DNA from: Apostichopus japonicus
Taxonomy: Eukaryota > Echinodermata > Holothuroidea > Aspidochirotida > Stichopodidae
Assembly (NCBI RefSeq): GCF_037975245.1
Contig: NC_092563.1
Span: forward strand, 27,493,960 to 27,557,959
Length of the DNA stretch: 64,000 nucleotides
Direction: 5' to 3'
Below, piece by piece: positions 1 through 12,800 of the stretch; within the stretch, counting starts at the first letter, position 1, and each line of letters begins with the position of its first letter. Position numbers and translations under genes: made by a program. The notes under the pieces were generated by a model. It ran no database searches and had not been told where the DNA came from. It saw only the letters and a program-made list of their open reading frames with translations.

Positions 1-11
1 AGCCGTTACAA

Positions 12-12
<1 letters not shown>

Positions 13-64
<52 letters not shown>
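13..64. repeat. (TA)n microsatellite
   Basis: Uninterrupted TA dinucleotide tract of about 26 repeats at the left edge of the window. Confidence 0.95.
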
Positions 65-66
<2 letters not shown>

Positions 67-3000
67 AACAAAAACTACGATGTCGATTTCTTTCTGCACA
101 TGAATTGGACATATGCCAATTACGTCCAATCAGAACACTAGAATGAGCCAATGAGAGCAAGAGAAAACTCATTTGTGGTGGAAAACTGACATATGCCAAT
201 GTTATTGGACATTTTGTTGGACTTATGACAGGTTAAATGCGCACCATAAATGTTTGATATGTGGAACTAAATGAGAAAGTATCAAATGATTTATAGTGTA
301 CAACAAATAGGGATTGATACGCGAAAAAAGAGCACCTAGTAGGCCTTTTACTCCATCGTTATGCCGGGCTGTCGGAAGCCAGACCCTGAGACAAATCACC
401 GTTTTAATGTCTTCAGTTTAAAACTGAGAACGAAATGTTGCCTACTTCATATTTCTCCGACCCCACTGATTGAACCGTGCCTTGCTGCTGTAGCCCCCGA
501 CCGACCCATTGATCCGTCCTGAGTAGACTACTTATTCCAGTAAGTATGCCTTTTATGTGTTATTGCCTTCAGCGAACGGTACAAAAGTCATACATAAGTT
601 CATGTATATGGGATCTTTCTTTCTTCCGTATTCAGTCATATGAAGTTCGTACAAAGTCGTCACGGTTGACAGCCAATGCCAAACAATTAGAATTGTTTAC
701 ACAATTACACAGTAAGCTGAATTGCACCGTATGACAGTATAGGCCTGTGTTGTTATCATATACAAGCCATTTAGTGTATTGTAAGATTGCAAGTATTACG
801 GTAACACCTATGGACTACTTTGAACTGTTACATTCTTTCAAATTCCACAAATATAGCGACAGATAGATCTCCAACTACTGACAATCATTTACCAAGTACT
901 TTACACCTCGGCAACTTGAAGTAAAAGACATCGAAACCGCTTGGTATGTTAATTTTCTGTATACAGCCTTACAGCCTTTGTAATCAACGGCTTTAACACC
1001 ATACTTCCTAAGTTCGTGAAGACCAGTTAACAAGAGGTTATTTAATCTTTTACTTACTGTATAACCAAATAGACACAATAATTGAATATGATGGTTTTCC
1101 TTAATCTCTGAAATTCAATAGAAAATATCAATCTTCTTTGCTTGAAGAAAAGCGATTGGTTATATCAAGATTTAAGGTATTATTTTGGCTGTTGCTTAGC
1201 AAGAGGTAATCTGGTCACGGTACAGCAATATAACTTGGCCTCAAGGGAAAGTCCACTCTCGTTCAGACCACTTTAAAACTGGAATTATCAATATTTAAGA
1301 CATTACCAAATGAAAGTAATTCTTCTCATTATAATGCTTGCTTTCAGGCAGTTGGTGGTCATAGTTGTCAGTCCTTGACACCCTCCCCCTCCCCCTGGGG
1401 CCGGGCCTTTTTATTAGTACAGTACACCGATCGCAGGTAAAAATATCAATACAAATGCGTCACTTATACAGTTTTGGATATATAAACACAAGAACTTGAC
1501 CTCGCGTGACAACAACAATATGTCATGAATTATAAGCTTGAAACTTGTTTTCATTTCGATGTACAGTGTTCAAAAGTGTCGACGTTGATCGTAAAAACAC
1601 AAACACATCAACACGCAAATAAACAACGAGACAAAAAGGAAAAGACTTTTGCTGATCCGAAAAAATACGGTGTTCCAGATGAGAGAACGACATCGAAAGA
1701 CTGTCGACAATAAAATTCGAAAAAGAGAGTTTATCTCTAATTTTGATGGATCAATTAGTTAATTTATTTATTGTCTAAGCTTTAGACTTTTGTTTCGAAT
1801 AATCGTCAATTTTTTCTCAAAATCCTGTTTTAAACTTGAAACTCTCAAAGGCAAATTGTTGGGATGAAAAGTCACAATTTCCAAGATCTTTACAAAGAAT
1901 GCAACCAAGTCCAACAGACTATTTTAACGATGTTGTGGTACAAATGTTTTATTTTGGATATTCACGTAAATGATATAGAAACGCGTGTTTAGTTTATCCA
2001 ATATATCTGGTAGGTTGCTACTTGCTAACTAAAAAATACTACCAAGAATAATGACACAAAAAATGACCAGTTGAAGGCCCAGTTATCTTGTTAATTCAAA
2101 GAATCCAGCTGAATTAAGTCCAACTCAGTGGAGTGCCCTAGCCTTGAGGAAACTTGGGAGGCATAAAACATTCTATCGGTCCACTTCATAAAGTTGGATA
2201 GGCATACAACAACCCTGCCTCTGTTCCTACTTTTATGATTGTTTACGAATGTATCAATGAAAAAGGGAAATTTGAGTGTGCTTGCTGACGTTCTTTCAGG
2301 AATACTATGGAACTGATGATTAATTATATTTCTAGTTACAACTTATTTCGCTACTCTTAATGTACTCTGTTACTTTTCTCCGTGAGCAGGCGTATTCACC
2401 TTCCGTGATTTGACGAGCAAATGCATATTTCTGCCCCCCCCCCCATTTAAACAGTCAGAGAATTTAAGTTGAATTAACGCTCACATTGATATAAGTTTCC
2501 ATGACACCATATAGTCTCCAGTCTTTAATTTAGGGGTTGCACAACATTTTACGAGGGTTATCATGTGATAGCAATTTTTCATGCACGATTAACACGCAAT
2601 TTGACAAAATAGAGGAGAAGTAGGGACGATTAATACCCATAGACTGGTTAATGCCTTTATGTTTGGGATGAGAGTTTAGTAGAAAAGGACAGGGGAACAA
2701 ATACTAATGGTACTTACATTGACGTACTACGCGAACGGCACAATAAGAACATGGATGGAAAATATCTTAAATGCTTGACGTGGAATAATCACGTTAATTC
2801 AATCACTACAAAGATTGCCCTTGATGTTGGTGTTTCTCTCTAATTTGAAGCATTTATTAACGAGACTGTCACGTTCTTCGTTCTTTATATTTTACTCTTG
2901 TTCATTTCCATCTCACTTATTGCGTGACAGTTTGGTGCGGTAATGTGTATTTCTGACGCTTCAAAAGAGAGAAATTCGTCTTATTTCTTTTGCTTCCTTT

Positions 3001-3764
3001 AAAGATCACACCAGCAAGCTATTTGCTCTCTCAATCTCCTTAGATTTTCCAAACATATTAATGTTAACGATGTTACTTTTGCTTACGGTTTCTTAATAAT
3101 CATAATCCTCCTGTTTTCACAGGATATTTTACGTAAAATAAAGATAAATCATAATCATAAAACCATTTGATATTGGGTATTAATCAGATGATATAACGTT
3201 TCCTTTGTTTTAGTTTTCCTTCTGGTTAATGGATTTACTAGTTAAGCATGTTAAGGTTTTTAAGAACACTTTCTTCAAATTTGTGAATTTAAAATTTAAA
3301 AGAATATAAAAACAAACTCAATACGTAACAATCGAGAAAGGAGGCTTTATTGGATTTATTACTTGAAGAGTAGAAATGGGAAGAGTTTTCATTTGTGATA
3401 TAAAGTATTAGAAACAAGAAAAGGTTGTATCGGAAGTAACCAAAATCGGCAGATCAAAGGGCTTGTAATCCTAGTGTCATTTGTTCCTATCCTGGTCAAG
3501 CCTTAACTCTCTCTTCCGTTAACACGGTGCAATCCATTAACACGGTGCAAAATTCTTTCAGAATAAGATCATAATTCGATACATTTGGTATTATTTCTTA
3601 AGTTGACAACTCATATTGGTCAGTAAGCTGAAAGGATCCACAGCAATTTTTTACGTCATTAAGGCCAGATATTCCAGCTGCAAAATGTCAAAATACCGAT
3701 TTGTTTCCACAGGATGTTGTCAACTTTACCGTTTTCCCCATTGGATTATATGTTTTTACCTACT
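65..3764. other. Region upstream of the HOIP-like gene, no gene recognised
   Basis: AT-rich DNA with only short ORFs of no recognisable similarity (for example 361-522 on +). There is a C run near 2436-2445 and a C-rich patch at 1380-1395. It presumably holds the promoter and any untranslated first exon of the HOIP-like gene, but I cannot place a TATA box or transcription start with confidence. An N-terminal PUB domain exon was looked for here and not seen. Confidence 0.5.
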
Positions 3765-3824
3765 ATGGAATCAGTTTACCTAAAACAACAGAACGCACAA
3801 TTGGAAATCTATCAGGATGTCTGA
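3765..3824 (+). promoter_or_regulatory. Possible upstream ORF overlapping the HOIP-like start codon
   Basis: An ATG at 3765 opens a 19-codon frame ending at TGA 3822-3824. It overlaps the proposed main ATG at 3817 in another frame. If the transcript begins upstream, this overlapping uORF would reduce initiation at 3817. Inference only; the transcript start is unknown. Confidence 0.3.
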
Positions 3825-3858
3825 TAATGAGTTTGTGGGAGGAGGAAAGGATCTACAG
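3817..3858 (+). CDS. RNF31: HOIP-like exon 1 (proposed start)
   Basis: ATG followed by 13 codons ([14 protein letters not shown]) ending CAG|GTAAGT, phase 0. It joins without a frame break to 4342 (exon A) and equally to 10493 (exon B). The start is the first ATG open into this donor; an additional upstream coding exon cannot be excluded. Confidence 0.6.
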
Positions 3859-6800
3859 GTAAGTACATTTCTTTAAAAGATCGAAATCCCTGATTGTTGT
3901 CAATTGTTAACTTTGTTATGTAGTATGTAGCTAAAAACACGATAATTCGTTATGTTATAATTTGTTTGCGAACATCCACGATTCCGAATACCATGTAGCT
4001 TTTCACATCCGTTTGAAACGAGAACAGCTTTTGAGCTTATTTTTGTTGAGAAACCAACTACAATACTGCTCAACTTATCTCAATAACACCTTACACGGAA
4101 ATATAATTGTGTGTTACTAGAGGTCTTGGTTAGTTGCTTAAAAATAATTATAAATACAACAAGATGCACATTAAATTAGCTCGTCAGGGCGCTTAATGAG
4201 TTTTAATGAGCATGTTGACATTGTCATCATGTGAGGTGGGAGGGGGTTGAAGGATGGCAATAAGCTATTCCACAGATTTCTACAAAGCAGTTTTCAGTAA
4301 TCTCATTCACAACTTTCTTCATATGCTTTCTATCCTTCCAGGGTCATGGTAACGTTTTGGTAAGACTTGGAAATACAGAGTTTAATCCGAATAGCTTTGA
4401 TTTCCCTAAGTCCTGTCAACACCCTGATTCAAAGAATTTCTCTCATGTTGCCGCAGATCTGTCGATTCTACCAAACGATTTCTCACAATCCTGTGATCAG
4501 ACTCAAATAAACCAAGAAAGATCGAGATCAAACTTGTCTACTTTAGAACGAGGTAATCCAAAATCAGACATTACTTCATACCTTAATGAAATAGCTCTTG
4601 AGAAGGAACAAGATGTGGCAAGAACACAGGAAGTTCTCGTACCTTCAAAAGAAGAAGCAGGGACACACAATACCCGTCCTAGAACGCCTGTTGCCACCCC
4701 TCGTAGAAGCTTAGAAAAATCGAAAAGTCTACATTATAATAAGACTGAGACTATTCCCCCGAGAGAGATTACGAAGTCACTAAGTCTTAATAGAATCACT
4801 CTAAAGAAGATACAACATGTCCAAAGAACACCAAGCATTGGCGTTCCTGAAAACAAAACAGGACAAACAAGTACTAGTACAAAATCACCTGTTTCAGCGC
4901 CTCGTCCAAGTATGACCATAGCTGAGGTACCACATCATGATACACTATTGATATTTCCCAAGGAGGTTGCCAAGCCCACTCATCCGGGTGGTATCGCTCT
5001 TGAAAAGAAACAAGATCTCTCTAAAACATCGGAAATTGTCCTTCCTGAAGAAAACACAGAATCAACTAGTACCAGTACAAAATCACATGTTTCAGCGCCT
5101 CGTCCAAGTATGACCATAGCTGTGGTACCACATCATGATACAATATTGACATTTCCCAAGGAGGTTGCCAAACCCACTCATCCGGGTGGTATCGCTCTTG
5201 AAAAGAAACAAGATCTCTCTAAAACATCGAAAATTGTCCTTTCTGAAGAAAACACAGGATCAACTAGTACCAGTAAAAAATCACCTGTTTCAGCGCCTCG
5301 TCGAAATATGACCATAACTGAGGTACCACATCATGATACAACACCGACATTTCGTCCCAAGGAGATTACCAAACCCACTCATTCGGGAAGTATCGCTCTT
5401 GAAAAGAAACAAGATCTCTCCAAAACATCGGAATTTGTCGTTTATGTAGAAAACACAGAATCAACTAGTACCAGTGCAAAATCACATGTTTCAGCGCCTC
5501 ATCAAAATATGACCATAGCTGAGGTACCACATCATGATACAATATTGACATTTCCCAAGGAGGTTGCCAAACCCACTCATCCGGGTGGTATCGCTCTTGA
5601 AAAGAAACAAGATCTCTCTAAAACATCGAAAATTGTCCTTTCTGGAGAAAACACAGAATCAACTAGTACCAGTAAAAAATCACCTGTTGCAGCGCCTCGT
5701 CGAAATATGACCATAACTGAGGTACCACATCATGATACAACACCGACATTTCGTCCCAAGGAGATTAACAAACCCACTCATTCGGGAAGTATCGCTCTTG
5801 AAAAGAAACAAAATCTCTCTAAAACATCGGAACTTGTCGTTCCTGAAGAAAACACAGAATCAACTAGTACCAGTACAATATCACATGTTTCAGCGCCTCG
5901 TCCAAGTATGACCATAGCTGAGGTACCACATCATGATACAATATTGACATTTCCCAAGGAGGTTGCCAAACCCACTCATCCGGGTGGTATCGCTCTTGAA
6001 AAGAAACAAGATCTCTCTAAAACATCGGAAATTGTCCTTCCTGAAGAAAACACAGAATCAACTAGTACCAGTCCAAAATCACCTGTTTCAGCGCCTTTCC
6101 CAAGTATGACAATAGCTGAGGCACCAGATCATGACACAATATTGACATTTTGTCCCAAGGAAATTGTCGAACCCACTTATCCAGGTGGTATCGTTCCTGA
6201 AAAGAAACAAGATCTCTCTAAAACATCGGAACTTGTCCTAACTGAAAAAAAATCAGAATCAACTAGTACCAGTTCAAAATCACCTGTTTCAGCGCCTCGT
6301 CCAAGTATGACAATAGCTGAGAAAACACATGATGACACACTACTGACATTTTCCAAGGTTGCCAAACCCACTCAACCGGGTGGTATCGCTCTTGAAAAGA
6401 AACAAGATCCCTCTCAAACATCGGAATTTGTCCTAACTGAAGAAAATTCAGAATCAACTAGTACCAGTACAAAATCACATGTTTCAGCGCCTCGTCCAAG
6501 TATGACCATAGCTGTGGTACCACATCATGATACAATATTGACATTTCCCAAGGAGGTTGCCAAACCCACTCATCCGGGTGGTATCGCTCTTGAAAAGAAA
6601 CAAGATCTCTCTAAAACATCGAAAATTGTCCTTTCTGAAGAAAACACAGGATCAACTAGTACCAGTAAAAAATCACCTGTTTCAGCGCCTCGTCGAAATA
6701 TGACCATAACTGAGGTACCACATCATGATACAACACCGACATTTCGTCCCAAGGAGATTACCAAACCCACTCATTCGGGAAGTATCGCTCTTGAAAAGAA

Positions 6801-9800
6801 ACAAGATCTCTCCAAAACATCGGAATTTGTCGTTTATGTAGAAAACACAGAATCAACTAGTACCAGTGCAAAATCACATGTTTCAGCGCCTCATCAAAAT
6901 ATGACCATAGCTGAGGTACCACATCATGATACAATATTGACATTTCCCAAGGAGGTTGCCAAACCCACTCATCCGGGTGGTATCGCTCTTGAAAAGAAAC
7001 AAGATCTCTCTAAAACATCGAAAATTGTCCTTTCTGGAGAAAACACAGAATCAACTAGTACCAGTAAAAAATCACCTGTTGCAGCGCCTCGTCGAAATAT
7101 GACCATAACTGAGGTACCACATCATGATACAACACCGACATTTCGTCCCAAGGAGATTAACAAACCCACTCATTCGGGAAGTATCGCTCTTGAAAAGAAA
7201 CAAAATCTCTCTAAAACATCGGAACTTGTCGTTCCTGAAGAAAACACAGAATCAACTAGTACCAGTACAATATCACATGTTTCAGCGCCTCGTCCAAGTA
7301 TGACCATAGCTGAGGTACCACATCATGATACAATATTGACATTTCCCAAGGAGGTTGCCAAACCCACTCATCCGGGTGGTATCGCTCTTGAAAAGAAACA
7401 AGATCTCTCTAAAACATCGGAAATTGTCCTTCCTGAAGAAAACACAGAATCAACTAGTACCAGTCCAAAATCACCTGTTTCAGCGCCTTTCCCAAGTATG
7501 ACAATAGCTGAGGCACCAGATCATGACACAATATTGACATTTTGTCCCAAGGAAATTGTCGAACCCACTTATCCAGGTGGTATCGTTCCTGAAAAGAAAC
7601 AAGATCTCTCTAAAACATCGGAACTTGTCCTAACTGAAAAAAAATCAGAATCAACTAGTACCAGTTCAAAATCACCTGTTTCAGCGCCTCGTCCAAGTAT
7701 GACAATAGCTGAGAAAACACATGATGACACACTACTGACATTTTCCAAGGTTGCCAAACCCACTCAACCGGGTGGTATCGCTCTTGAAAAGAAACAAGAT
7801 CCCTCTCAAACATCGGAATTTGTCCTAACTGAAGAAAATTCAGAATCAACTAGTACCAGTGCAAAATCACCTGTTTCAGCGCCTCGTCCAAGTATGACCA
7901 TACCTGAGGTACCACATCATGATACACTATTGACATTTCCCAAGGAGGTTGCCAAGCCCACTCATCCGGGTGGTATCGCTCTTGAAAGGAAACAAGATCT
8001 CTCTAAAACATCGAAAATTGTCCTTTCTGAAGAAAACACAGAATCAACTGGTACCATTCCAAATTCACCTGTTTCAGCGCCTCGTCCAAGTATGACCATA
8101 CCTGAGGTACCACATCATGATACACTATTGACATTTCCCAAGGAGGTTGCCAAGCCCACTCATCCGGGTGGTATCGCTCTTGAAAAGAAACAAGATCTCT
8201 CTAAAACATCGGAAATTGTCCTTTCTGGAGAAAACACAGAATCAACTAGTACCAGTACAAAATCACATGTTCCATTCCCTCATAACACTTTTACAATAAT
8301 CAGCACCCCAAATGTTGGGACACTTACTCAGAAGTCAGAAGATGGATTACCTCAGACATCCGTTAACATTGAAAATACAAAGCGTACGATGAGTACACAT
8401 CTTACGTATCCACAGGTAATATCCTCACAACCTTTACCATCGAGACTTCAGGAAGAAGAACTGGGTGTTGCTTCTGTCCAGGAAGAACCGAAAATGCAGG
8501 ATAAAAATGTAAAACAGGCTAACAAAATTTCTCCACTTATTCCATCGAGGATAGCACCTCCTCCTCCTCCAAACATTAACCAAAATAGCAACTCACATCA
8601 ACCAAAGAAGCCAGCTGATTGCTTGGGAAATCGAATTGTTCTCGGGAGCGATGATGTTTCGAAAGCAGCAACACTTAACATACGAAATTTCCAACGGACT
8701 GCTCAACGATCTACTGAGCGGATTCCAACCAAAAGAAATTATGCTAACCAGGAACCAACACATGGGATGTACTTCAGTCTCCGGAAACCAACACCTCACG
8801 AGAATTATCATAAGGAATTCCAAAGAGAGAATTCGCTTGAAGATGATATCGCTACACAAATTAGACCTCAACAAACTTTTCAAACCTTTGGCAAAAAGTC
8901 GAGTAGTCAAAATGAACATTCACTGCTATGCCCTAATGACGAAATTACAAAAGTATCTCCAGAACACCAACAGCAACCTAAATTACCCCCTAGAATAACA
9001 TCTCGAAGTCAGTCTCTGAATCGAGACAAATTGCAAACGCCGCCGCAAACAGTTGAAACCTTTGACAAAAAGGAGAGTCATCAACTTTCAAAGTCTGATA
9101 TTCTGTCTCCAAGACACGACGAAATTCGAAAAGTATCTCAAGAACATGAATTGCCACCTGAATTACCCATTAAAATAATATCTCGAGGTCAGTTTCTAAA
9201 CCAGAACCAATTACAAAACTCCTCACCAGTTATACAACAGAACTCAGTTACAGGGGGTTCGGTATTGCAGCGGCAACCAGAACTGGAGAAGCACGTTAAC
9301 AGACATATGATGATCACAAGGGCACACCCGAAAACACTAGCAGCTGCTCAAAATATTTCACCTCTACGTGACACCGAACAAAATAGAGATCATTTTTACG
9401 AAGTTATTCCCTCATCACATGGGCAGTTATTATTCAATGAGAAGCAAATGGGCAATGCAGAAAGTTCAAAGAAAGTAAGGTCTATAAACTTGGAAGGTAA
9501 GTGCATTACCATTTATGATTCTACCAGGGATTTTTTGTTACCAAATGTGGCCACGATGATCTTACAATGTTTATCTAGAAGTTCTTAGTTTAACAAGTTC
9601 CTATAAAAATTAAATAACACGGAAAGACAAATTGTAATCCTCTTCAAAAGAGATAACCGCAATGATAAAAAACGACCATTGCTTTAGAGCTGATAAAATC
9701 ACTTGATTTATTGAAGTGGTCAGGTATAATTACTTCTCACTGGTATTCAGGTAAGCAGTATCCGTATTTACTATTAAAACAAAATGTCATTCCGTGAGAT

Positions 9801-12800
9801 ATTTTCCTTTCTTGCGATAATGATAATGATAACTATATCTAGTAAATAAGCATTGTATTATCTCTTTTGGGTGAAATAATTGATTTACTAATCAATATAG
9901 AGGTCTGACGCAAATACGCAGCAAACACAAAACGTTATCATAACATTTTCAAACGAGCCTCTAAAATATCTTATTGTAACGTTAAATGTGGTGTTATAAA
10001 AACTTCGGCATAACGTTTTTATGAGATATTAATGTTATATTAATTTTTTGACGCAATTTATTTTTAAATAATAGCCTGAATACGTTTTCGTGACATATTT
10101 ATTACACCACAAATAACGTTATCAAAACAAAGGACGAAACGTTTTAATAACGTTTTAAAAACGTTTTTGTGTTTGCTAGGTATAATATTGGTGTCTAACC
10201 AATTGATTATGGAACTATTGCATTACTCAAGTTACCAATCATAAAGTGCGTCCTAATGGTTAAATCGGACTATAATACTGAACCTCCATATAGTTAGCAT
10301 GAGAAAGACACTTCAAGTAAAGATCAGAATCGCGCATATTGTTCTTGAATTTAATTTAATTAAATGTGCCTTAAAGTAAACATTTCATAGTAATTTAAAA
10401 AATACATTGTAAGCAACAATTATAATAAGGATTAAGCCCTTTCTTCTTCTCTCAATTTTGCAAATAACACCTCGACACAACAAGGTTCGCAGCTTCAAGA
10501 ACATGAATTGCCACCTGAATTACCCCCTAGAATAATGTCTCGAAGTCAGTCTCTGAATCAAGACCAATGGCAAGAATCCTCATCAGTTATACAACAAAAG
10601 TCAGCGAAAGGAACATCTCTCATTGAGCGGCAAGTAGAAGTAGAGAAGCACATTCAAAAGCATACGATGCCCTCGGGGACCCAACCCACACTACTTGCTG
10701 GAGCTTCACATGTTTCACCACAGAATGACATTAAAGAAAAAGCGTCTCTTTCAGACGACTCGTCTACTTCCAGTCTCCGGAAAACAAAACCTAAATCACC
10801 TAATCAATCTCACAAAATACTTTCGCTTGCCAAAGCTATATCCATACCGGTAAGGTCACCAAAAACAGTTGAAACCTTTGACAAAAAGGAGAGTCGTTTA
10901 GATGAAAGAACAAAGATATTTCCCAAATTGTCACAGCCTGTAACTATGTCTCCAAGACACGAACAAATTCGAAAAGTATTTCAAGAACATAAATTGCCCC
11001 CTGAATTACCCCGTAGAATATTATCTAGAAGTCAGACTCTGAACCAAAACCAATTGCCAAACTCCTCACCAGTTAATCTGCAGACCTCAATTAAAGGAGG
11101 TTCTGTATTGGAGCGGCAACCAAAACTAGAGGTGACCCCAGGAGCAAAACCAACACCAATTGCTGGGGCTTCACAGGTTTCACCACAGAATAACATTAAA
11201 GGTAAAGCGTCTCTTTCAGAGGACTCGTCTACGTCCACGCTCCGGAAACTAGAATCTAAATCTCCTAAGCAATCTCACAACATATCTATGCTTGCCCAAG
11301 CTATATCCATACCGGTTAGGTCACCACAAACAGTCGAAACCTTTGACAAAAAGGAGAGTCGTTTAGATGAAAGAACAAAGATATTTCCCAAATTGTTACA
11401 GCCTGTAACTATGTCTCTTAGACACAAACAAATTCGAAAAGTATCTCAAGAACATAAATTGCCTCCTGAATTACTCCGTAGAATATTATCTAAAAGTAAG
11501 ACTCTGAACCAAAACCATTTGTCAAACTCCTCACCAGCTGTACAACATACCTCAATTACAGGAGGCTCTGTATTGGAGCGGCAACCGAAACTAGATATGC
11601 CCCCAGGAGCACAACCAACACCACTTGCTGGGGCTTCACAGGTTTTACCACAGAATAGCATTAAAGGTAAACCGTCTCTTTCAGAAGACTCGTCTACGTC
11701 CACGCTCCGGAAACCAGAATCTAAATCTCCTAAGCAATCTAACAAAATATCTTTGCTTGCCCAAGCTATATCCATACCGGTAAGGTCACCACAAACATTC
11801 AAACCCTTTGACAAAAAGGAGAGTCGTTTAGATGAAAAATCAAAGAAATCTCATCAACTTTCAAAGACTGATATTCTGTCTCCAAGACACGACGAAATTC
11901 GAAAAGTATCTCAAGAACATGAATTGCCACCTGAATTACCCCCTAGGGAAATATCTAGAAGTCAGTTACTGAACCAGGACAAATTGCAAAACTCCTCACA
12001 GGTTATACCACAGAACTCAATTGCAGAGGGTTCTGTATTGGAGCGTCTACCAGAACTGAAAAAGCACGATATAAGACACATCATGCCCACAGGGGCACAC
12101 CCGAAAACACTAGCTGTGGCTCAAGATATTCCACCTCTACGTGACACCGAACAAAATAGAGATCATTTTTACGAAGTGATTCCCTCATCACATGGGCAGT
12201 TAGCATTCAATGAGAAACAAATGGGCAATGCAGAAAATTCAGAGAAAGTAAGGCCTATAAACTTGGAAGGTAAGTACATTACCATTAATGATTCTACTAG
12301 GGATTCTTTGTTACCAAATGTGGCCACGATGATCTTACAAAGTCAATCTAGAAGATGTTACTTTAACAAGTTTCCATAAAAGTTTAGTAACACGGAAAGA
12401 CAAATTGAACTCCTCTGCAAAAGAGATAACCGCAATGCTCATCGAAGATCATTGCTTGAGAGCTGATATATTTAGGTGGTCAGGTATAATTACTTCTCAC
12501 CAGCACTCAGGTGAGCAATATCCGTATTAATTAGAACAAAATGTCATTCAGAAGGATGAGGAGTATATATAACTATATAAACATTGGATTATCTCTTTTG
12601 GTTGAAAATATTCAATTTACAAATAAGAGGGCTGCCGCAAACTATCCCGTTACACAAAATACCGATCATAGTGTTCGATGTAATGTTTTAATGAATATAA
12701 TACTTACGCTACCATGGAAAAGACTCTTCAAATAAAGGTGGCAATCTCGCATACTGTACTTGACCTTTCATATAAATTAGAATATGCCTTGAAGTAAACA

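Noticed and set aside
546-1713. Three short frames of 62-67 codons
   Set aside because: Length expected by chance in AT-rich DNA; no motif or splice evidence.
4503-8919. Minus-strand open frames opposite exon A, including two identical pairs at 6177/7569 and 6263/7655
   Set aside because: They are antisense shadows of the coding repeats. The pairs are identical only because the 1392-bp block is duplicated.
9497-9588. In-frame continuation of exon A to a stop at 9588 as the true protein end
   Set aside because: The conserved GTAAGT donor in both copies, and the phase match to the HOIP-like exon at 13566, make splicing more likely. Retained-intron forms ending here remain possible.
11032-11814. 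Two minus-strand frames opposite exon B
   Set aside because: Shadows of the exon B repeats; no independent similarity or splice structure.
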